This document shows, in pieces, positions 59,152 through 64,000 of a DNA stretch of 64,000 nt; the first letter of the stretch is position 1; every line of letters begins with the position of its first letter. The notes beneath the pieces are model-generated. The model made no database searches. It saw only the letters and a list, made by a program, of their open reading frames with translations, and was not told the DNA's origin. The position numbers were made by a program, and so were the translations under genes. Source of the DNA: Brumimicrobium sp033722555 (GTDB taxonomy: Bacteria > Bacteroidota > Bacteroidia > Flavobacteriales_D > Crocinitomicaceae); the NCBI GenBank assembly GCA_033722555.1, contig JAWVYS010000006.1, forward strand, positions 28,040 to 92,039, written 5' to 3'.

Positions 59152-60458
59152 GATATGTTTTTCTTAGTTGTCTGATCGTAGCAATCCAGTTTTCAGAAGC
59201 TCAGGAATTATGGTCGTTGGATCAAATGATAAACAGAGTTCTGAGCAATAATTTTGATATTCAGCTATCGGAAATTGATCAGCAGGTAGCCACAAACAAT
59301 AATAATCCCGTAGCAGCCGGATATTTACCCAGACTGAGTATAAATGCTGATCGAAACATAGCATACAGCAGTGCACGACAGGAGTTTTTGAACGGCGCTG
59401 TCAATGAAGCTGAATTCGCTCGGAACAGATCGTTTGACGCAGGGGTACTTTTAAACTGGACCTTTTTTGACGGTTTTAAAATGTTTGCAACCGATAAAAA
59501 ACTTGACGAACTTGAGAACAGCAGCACGCTCCGTTCCAAGGCACAAATGGAGATGAGTATCTACCAGACAGCCGTGAATTTCTATACACTAGCATCTCTT
59601 CAAAAACTAGACTCTCTTTACCTGGAGGCGATATCTTTATCGAAATACAGAATAGCGTTTGTTCAAACGAAACTTGAAAATGGCGCAGCAAACAGAATAG
59701 AACTCGAACAGGCCAGACTAGATCTTCAGGCTGACAGTTCGAATCTGCTCTCCAACCGGCGATCAATTTCGGAAGTTAGCGCAACGCTCAGTGTGTTACT
59801 GAACATCTCTCCCCTGGTTCCCATTCGAGTTTCTGATTCAGAAAATGATATATCCAAATCCGACGATTGGGCTGTGTTTCGCCAGAAAATGATGGAACAG
59901 AATACTACACTCATGCTCGCGAAATCAGAAATTGCCATCGCACAACTGGAAGAAAAAGAATCCAAGAGCAGGTTTTATCCGCAGTTGTCCTTTTACAGCA
60001 CATACAATTTTGCCAATCAAACGAATGAGGTAGGATTTTTAAGATCAAACAGAAGCTTCGGTCCGAGTTTCGGAATCAGTGCAAGCTGGGATATACTGGA
60101 TAACTTAACCCGAGTTACACAGTTAAAGAATTCCCGACTAGAAACGGAGAAGGCAAGTCTTAATGCTCAAAAGGATTCACTCAGCATTGAATCAGAGCTT
60201 AGACAGATGTATGAAAATCTAACTTATAGCCGGGAGAAATATGCTTTGGAAAAAAGGAATATTGAGCAAATCACTGCGATAAAACAAATCACAGAAAAGG
60301 CGCTTGAATTCGGAAGTATTAATCCATGGGAACTCCGAGAGATACAATACAGTGTTATCAATGCAAAAACCAGATTATTGCAATCAGAACTTGAATTTAG
60401 ATCCGCTCAACTGAACATCTCTTTACTTACGGGTGATTTTAAGAATTTACTTCAGTAA
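59148..60458 (+). CDS. TolC-family outer-membrane channel protein (RND system)
   Basis: 436 residues with a signal peptide (ending SEAQ) and the family helical repeats (LWSLDQMINRVLSNNFDIQLSEIDQQVATNNNNPVAAGYLPRLSINADRN; ANRIELEQARLDLQADSSNLLSNRR; ALEFGSINPWELREIQYSVINAKTRLLQSELEFRSAQLNISLL). It is the outer-membrane duct for the upstream RND pump. Its 3' end lies only 2 nt from the convergent gene at 60461, so readthrough must be limited by sequence outside a normal terminator. Confidence 0.93.
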   Translation: MRYVFLSCLIVAIQFSEAQELWSLDQMINRVLSNNFDIQLSEIDQQVATNNNNPVAAGYLPRLSINADRNIAYSSARQEFLNGAVNEAEFARNRSFDAGVLLNWTFFDGFKMFATDKKLDELENSSTLRSKAQMEMSIYQTAVNFYTLASLQKLDSLYLEAISLSKYRIAFVQTKLENGAANRIELEQARLDLQADSSNLLSNRRSISEVSATLSVLLNISPLVPIRVSDSENDISKSDDWAVFRQKMMEQNTTLMLAKSEIAIAQLEEKESKSRFYPQLSFYSTYNFANQTNEVGFLRSNRSFGPSFGISASWDILDNLTRVTQLKNSRLETEKASLNAQKDSLSIESELRQMYENLTYSREKYALEKRNIEQITAIKQITEKALEFGSINPWELREIQYSVINAKTRLLQSELEFRSAQLNISLLTGDFKNLLQ

Positions 60459-60460
60459 AA

Positions 60461-61522
60461 TTATGGCTTCAGCGGTATATTTTTTCGCATACGCTTTGGC
60501 TTCGGTTTTCCAAGCATAAGCGACAAATGGGTTTTTAAAATCCTTCCCATATGGTTGTACTTGGAAAATCTATTCGTACCGTGATATTTATTCAGATCTT
60601 CAGCGAGCGAACGAATTTTTTCTTCTGTTGAAAGTTTTTGATAAAGCATAGAATCCAATAATCGGTTCAATCGTGGCATAGCCAACTTATACCTTCTTTT
60701 CATAAGGGTTCTTTCTTCGTACCGATATTGTTCAACCGTTTCCTGCGTTAAAAGCTGAATACAAAAATCTATAATCTGATTATTTTCCTTGTAATATTGA
60801 GGCATGTAGTGATTCTTACGACCTTCATAAGCTGTCTGATCAAAATCTATAGGTCTTACGCGGTATTGCTCCCTGTCAAAATCAGGGGTAACATCAACGA
60901 CATAATTGTATGACCGCATGTCCCCGAGCAACATGACAAAACAGCGCTCGTTGAATTTCACAAATTCCCGGGCCATACCGGTCGGGTAAAAATTGGGAGA
61001 ATCCATATAGTTCTCCATAAAAGCATCACCGGGTATTCCGGCTATATGAGCCTCAACCAATGTATTCCCGTCGACCATGTATTCAATTCTGTTTGGAGAA
61101 AGAATGTGCTCCAATTCGAGACCATAAACCCTTGATGCATCTGCTGTTTTAATATAAAAGTAATCGTGATTATCATTGAGCTGATTAACAATTTTAATCC
61201 TAAAGGGATTTGAATTACCGAACAGACAATAGTCGATCTGCCCAACTTTCAAATGGCTGATTATTTCTGTATCACCATCTGTTTTCAACTGTGCATAAAT
61301 CTGTCTCAAACCCAAAAGAATCTCCTCTTGTATCGCCGAATCATAAATTACACTCTCCCAAAGGGTATTTCGTCCGGCGGTATCATACACCGGTGTGCTA
61401 TCGCTCCACCGCTTCATATCCTCATAATTGAGAGCGATAGAATCCTCGCGGTTGTATTTTCTTAAATACTTCCTTAATCCTTGATTGATCGGAAAAGCGG
61501 GTTTCTTTTTTGAAATTTCCAT
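60461..61522 (-). CDS. Conserved protein with kinase-fold-like motifs, function unknown
   Basis: 353 residues. I do not recognise the named family, but the order of motifs fits a small-molecule kinase fold: YFYIKTADASRVYGLELEHIL (possible catalytic Lys125 and helix-C Glu), a hinge-like LVEAHIAGIPGDAFM, then LLGDMRSYNYVVD (Asp201 and Asn206) and RVRPIDFDQTAYEG (Asp226/228, like the DFG-Asp). The C-terminal third is basic and helical with a KPKPKRMRKN tail. It could phosphorylate a small molecule or protein, or be a non-catalytic relative. No signal peptide. It starts after a TAACTTTG box; it abuts the TolC gene. The GNAT-nitrilase gene upstream is on the same strand, 114 nt away. Confidence 0.6.
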   Translation of the reverse strand: MEISKKKPAFPINQGLRKYLRKYNREDSIALNYEDMKRWSDSTPVYDTAGRNTLWESVIYDSAIQEEILLGLRQIYAQLKTDGDTEIISHLKVGQIDYCLFGNSNPFRIKIVNQLNDNHDYFYIKTADASRVYGLELEHILSPNRIEYMVDGNTLVEAHIAGIPGDAFMENYMDSPNFYPTGMAREFVKFNERCFVMLLGDMRSYNYVVDVTPDFDREQYRVRPIDFDQTAYEGRKNHYMPQYYKENNQIIDFCIQLLTQETVEQYRYEERTLMKRRYKLAMPRLNRLLDSMLYQKLSTEEKIRSLAEDLNKYHGTNRFSKYNHMGRILKTHLSLMLGKPKPKRMRKNIPLKP

Positions 61523-61568
61523 TCAGAACAGCTGTGCTTTAAAATTTAGTAGGATAATGCCATTTCTC

Positions 61569-61576
61569 CAAAGTTA
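61569..61576 (-). promoter_or_regulatory. Putative -7 box of the kinase-like gene (TAACTTTG)
   Basis: The minus strand reads TAACTTTG, 46 nt before the start codon at 61522. Confidence 0.5.
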
Positions 61577-61636
61577 ACAGAAAATCACCTCTAAATCAAG
61601 AAGGAAGTATATAGTGGCATTGATCTCCAACTGAGA

Positions 61637-63160
61637 TTACTTCTTTTTCAGTTCGTAAAGGTCCTTTCTTCTATCCTTGAGATTTTTCACACTACCGTAG
61701 TTATGAAGTTCGTTCAGTTGATCTATTTCTACGTCTGCAATAACGATCATCTCTGTGTTTGGAGTCGCTTCTGATTTAATTCCTTCAGTGGGAAAAGCAA
61801 AGTCACATGGAGTAAAGACCATCGATTTGGCATACTGGATATCCATGTTATTCACATTGGGTAAATTCCCTACACTACCTGCGATAGCCACATAACATTC
61901 ATTTTCTATAGCTCTGGCCTGTGCACAGTATCTTACTCTGGAATATCCGTTTTGTGTATCTGTTAGAAATGGAACAAAAAGAATGTTCATCCCTTCATCT
62001 GCCAGAAGTCTCGGTAATTCAGGGAATTCCACGTCATAGCAGATTAAAACCCCTATCTTACCACAGTCTGTATTTATGGCCTTGAGTTGAGAACCACCCT
62101 GTATACCCCAGCATTTTTTCTCATCCGGAGTAACATGTAACTTCTCAAACCTCTCAACCGATCCGTCTCTCTTACATACATATCCTACATTGTAAAGGGC
62201 ACCATCAACTATTTCAGGCATACTCCCTGTAATAATATTAATATTGTAAGAGATAGATAACTGAGAAAAATCTTTTACAATCACCTCTGTATACTCTGCC
62301 AATTTTCTGATTGCCTCAGCTTCACCCAAATGATTAAATTTTGCCATAAGAGGTGCATTGAAAAATTCAGGAAAAAGTGCGAAATCCGCTTTATAGGCAC
62401 TCAAAGCATCAACAAAATACTCGGCTTGCTCCATAAGAGTTTCCAAATCACCATAGGGTCTCATCTGCCACTGAACAAGTCCCAACCTGACTGATTTCCT
62501 TATATAGGCCGCTTTCTTAGTCGGCTTCTCGTAATATATGTTGTGCCAGGTTAGCAATACAGCGTATTCCTCAGAAGCTTCATCTCCCTCTAAATAACCC
62601 TTAATCACTTTAATCGGTTGAAAGTCATTTGAAAGATGAAAATTCAAAACCGGATCAATAATATTCTTGGCCTTAACTTCTTCAATGTATTGTTTCGGGG
62701 TAAGGTTGTCGGAATATTTGTGGTAATTTGGTATACGACCGCCAAAAATGATTCCCTTTAAGTTATTTGTTTCGCATATTTGCTTTCTATATTCATACAG
62801 TCTCCTTCCTAATTTCAAGCCTCTGTATTTGGGACGAACAAAAACATCAATCCCATAGAGCGTTTCTCCATTCGGGTCATGAGTAGTAAACGTAAAATCA
62901 GCGGTAACTTCGCGATAAGTATGAGAATTGCTGATTTTATCTGCATCAACGAGTATTGATAATGCGCAACCGGCAATCTCCCCGTTTACCTTCACTACCA
63001 CCTGACCATCAGGGAAAATATCGGTTAATTTCTTCAACTGACCTTTTTCCCAATAAGGATCTTTTACAGTTGGGTAAACCTCAATCATTGCTTGTTTTAA
63101 CTCTTCGAAATCAGAAACCTTTAATAGCTTAAGCTCTACGTTTTGAATATTATTTTCCAT
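61637..63160 (-). CDS. GNAT acetyltransferase fused to a carbon-nitrogen hydrolase (nitrilase)
   Basis: 507 residues. The first part (about 1-205) is a GNAT domain: GCALSILVDADKI, LYGIDVFVRPKYRGLKLGRRLYEYRKQ with the acetyl-CoA loop RGLKLG (113-118). The second part (about 225-500) is a nitrilase superfamily domain with the triad Glu265 (ALFPEFFN), Lys340 (FEKLHVTPDEKKCWGIQ) and Cys374 (VLICYDVEFPEL). It could acetylate an amine and hydrolyse an amide, nitrile or carbamoyl group of a related substrate; the physiological substrate is unknown. A TAGCTTTG box lies 47 nt upstream. The same fusion is found in many Bacteroidota. Confidence 0.93.
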   Translation of the reverse strand: MENNIQNVELKLLKVSDFEELKQAMIEVYPTVKDPYWEKGQLKKLTDIFPDGQVVVKVNGEIAGCALSILVDADKISNSHTYREVTADFTFTTHDPNGETLYGIDVFVRPKYRGLKLGRRLYEYRKQICETNNLKGIIFGGRIPNYHKYSDNLTPKQYIEEVKAKNIIDPVLNFHLSNDFQPIKVIKGYLEGDEASEEYAVLLTWHNIYYEKPTKKAAYIRKSVRLGLVQWQMRPYGDLETLMEQAEYFVDALSAYKADFALFPEFFNAPLMAKFNHLGEAEAIRKLAEYTEVIVKDFSQLSISYNINIITGSMPEIVDGALYNVGYVCKRDGSVERFEKLHVTPDEKKCWGIQGGSQLKAINTDCGKIGVLICYDVEFPELPRLLADEGMNILFVPFLTDTQNGYSRVRYCAQARAIENECYVAIAGSVGNLPNVNNMDIQYAKSMVFTPCDFAFPTEGIKSEATPNTEMIVIADVEIDQLNELHNYGSVKNLKDRRKDLYELKKK

Positions 63161-63206
63161 GAATTGTTTTATCTTTTTCTGAAGATAGGAAAAGTCCCTT
63201 GAAATT

Positions 63207-63214
63207 CAAAGCTA
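63207..63214 (-). promoter_or_regulatory. Putative -7 box of the GNAT-nitrilase gene (TAGCTTTG)
   Basis: The minus strand reads TAGCTTTG, matching TAnnTTTG, 46 nt before the start codon. Confidence 0.45.
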
Positions 63215-63296
63215 ATAAAGCGGGAACTATCCTATTTTGTCAATCTATTTATCATTAGTCTTGATTATGAAACATTTGTTATCGCAAATGGTTTAA

Positions 63297-63339
63297 GCAA
63301 AAAAAAGAGAGGTTTCAGACTCTCTGAAACCTCTCTTTT
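63297..63339 (-). terminator. Strong terminator after the PorP/SprF gene
   Basis: A 17-bp perfect stem (63303-63319 with 63323-63339) around a 3-nt loop is followed on the minus strand by eight T. It lies about 90 nt after the stop codon of the PorP/SprF gene and could stop transcription from both sides. Confidence 0.85.
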
Positions 63340-63427
63340 AATCAAACAAAACAATAATAATCGCCTAAACCTAAAAAGCTACTACTATCATTATCTTTAT
63401 TTCCTTTTATTCATCCAATCAAAAACC

Positions 63428-64000
63428 TTAAAAAGACGGACACGATACCGTTCTAAAACTTGGTTGTTTTTGAGTACAGGTAAGATCAAAGCCTAAAGAC
63501 ACTTCATGCGATCCTCCTGATACTCCGTTGTTTAGTCTCGAAACCGTCACGTCGTAGCTGTATCCAACCTTCACCGTACCGGTATTTACTCCTATCGACA
63601 ATATAAATGCATCACGGCTTCTAAACCATGCTCCGACTGTAAAGGCGCCGTACTGGATGTAAGTTCCGAGCATAAGCTCCATAAAGCCTTGCTGATACTG
63701 ATAGATCACATTAGGCATGATCGATGTCTCGTTGGAGTACTGGGATTTCTGTCCCAAAGGTATCTTTGCTCCCATATGTGCATTCAGACGAATTGGCATA
63801 GGGCTGTCTCCGATGATCATCGATTCATTGGGCATATTCAAGTGATGCCCTGCCACTCCGAAAAAGAAATTCTTGGTATAACCAACCATTCCCGCCGAAG
63901 CGTCAAAGAAACCTCTTGATCCACCGCGAGGAACGTCACCCGTAGCATAAATAAAACCTCTCCGCGGGTCTATCATATCCCCGAAAGTCAGTTTATCCCA
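63428..64000 (-). CDS. PorP/SprF-family type IX secretion system membrane protein, 5' end beyond window
   Basis: Reading continues in frame to the right edge (WDKLTFGDMIDPRRGFIY), so the gene is cut at its start; 190 C-terminal residues are present. The motif LTFGDMIDPRRGFIYATGDVPRG is typical of PorP/SprF proteins, and the rest is amphipathic strands (FFFGVAGHHLNMPNESM, GAFTVGAWFRSRDAFILSIGVNTGTVKVGYSYDVTVSRL) of an outer-membrane barrel that anchors T9SS cargo such as SprB-like adhesins. In many genomes it lies directly beside the large type B cargo gene it anchors, which would be to the right of this window. Confidence 0.87.
   Translation of the reverse strand, partial: WDKLTFGDMIDPRRGFIYATGDVPRGGSRGFFDASAGMVGYTKNFFFGVAGHHLNMPNESMIIGDSPMPIRLNAHMGAKIPLGQKSQYSNETSIMPNVIYQYQQGFMELMLGTYIQYGAFTVGAWFRSRDAFILSIGVNTGTVKVGYSYDVTVSRLNNGVSGGSHEVSLGFDLTCTQKQPSFRTVSCPSF

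Overview
The window looks like chromosomal DNA of a member of the Bacteroidota, most likely of the order Flavobacteriales. Evidence for this: TAnnTTTG-type -7 promoter boxes lie in front of many genes and classical Shine-Dalgarno sites are mostly absent. There are type IX secretion (T9SS) signatures: a PorP/SprF-family protein at the right edge, a 13-repeat PKD protein with a gliding-motility-type (type B) C-terminal domain, and a secreted protein with a type A-like sorting tail. Family-specific genes also fit (DUF4783, DUF3109, single-chain glycyl-tRNA synthetase, L25/Ctc). No rRNA operon, phage, IS element or CRISPR array is visible.

Layout. 1-3.2 kb (minus): a truncated secreted TPR protein, an outer-membrane beta-barrel protein and coaX, divergent from tRNA-Phe. 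3.6-10.2 kb: an accessory-looking region with an AraC regulator, three secreted proteins (DUF1579-like; alpha/beta hydrolase plus NTF2-like; DUF4350-like plus NTF2-like), an ABC-2 transporter pair and a free NTF2-like protein; a repeated promoter element and a perfect palindromic operator sit here. 10.2-24.3 kb: housekeeping genes (PhzF-like, yicC-gmk-nadD, hutI, prs-rplY, Usp, rRNA methyltransferase, DUF3109), a large TraB/GumN-headed protein, and a tRNA-Asn locus with a GIY-YIG gene followed by a damaged partial copy of the tRNA. 24.3-35.8 kb: YceI lipoprotein, secreted proteins, a three-gene operon (polysaccharide deacetylase / acyltransferase-like / SDR), an SPFH protein with a small membrane partner, a sterol-desaturase-family enzyme, and an M20 amidohydrolase overlapping an atypical alanine racemase. 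35.8-48.3 kb: glyS, the PKD adhesin-like protein, an HMA lipoprotein, a DMT transporter, rplU-rpmA, and an rluB/lipoprotein/DUF4783/rlmH minus-strand cluster with yraN and a DEDDy exonuclease nearby. 48.4-60.5 kb: two tripartite export systems, TetR-ABC-HlyD-TolC and MarR-RND adaptor-RND pump-TolC, separated by an S1/P1 nuclease. 60.5-64 kb (minus): a protein with kinase-like motifs, a GNAT-nitrilase fusion and the partial PorP/SprF gene.

The items most worth following up are: (i) the repeated 20-bp element held at a constant 18-nt distance from the -7 box of two neighbouring genes beside an AraC regulator; (ii) the tRNA-Asn/GIY-YIG/partial-tRNA unit in which a 16-bp palindrome replaces the anticodon arm; (iii) the exporter ATPase with degenerate signature and Walker B motifs; (iv) a possible unrecognised kinase-fold family at 60.5-61.5 kb; (v) four genes whose -7 box ends only 4-5 nt before the start codon, suggesting leaderless mRNAs. 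I did not find a clear-cut new defence or mobile system. All family names come from reading motifs by eye; no database search was run.
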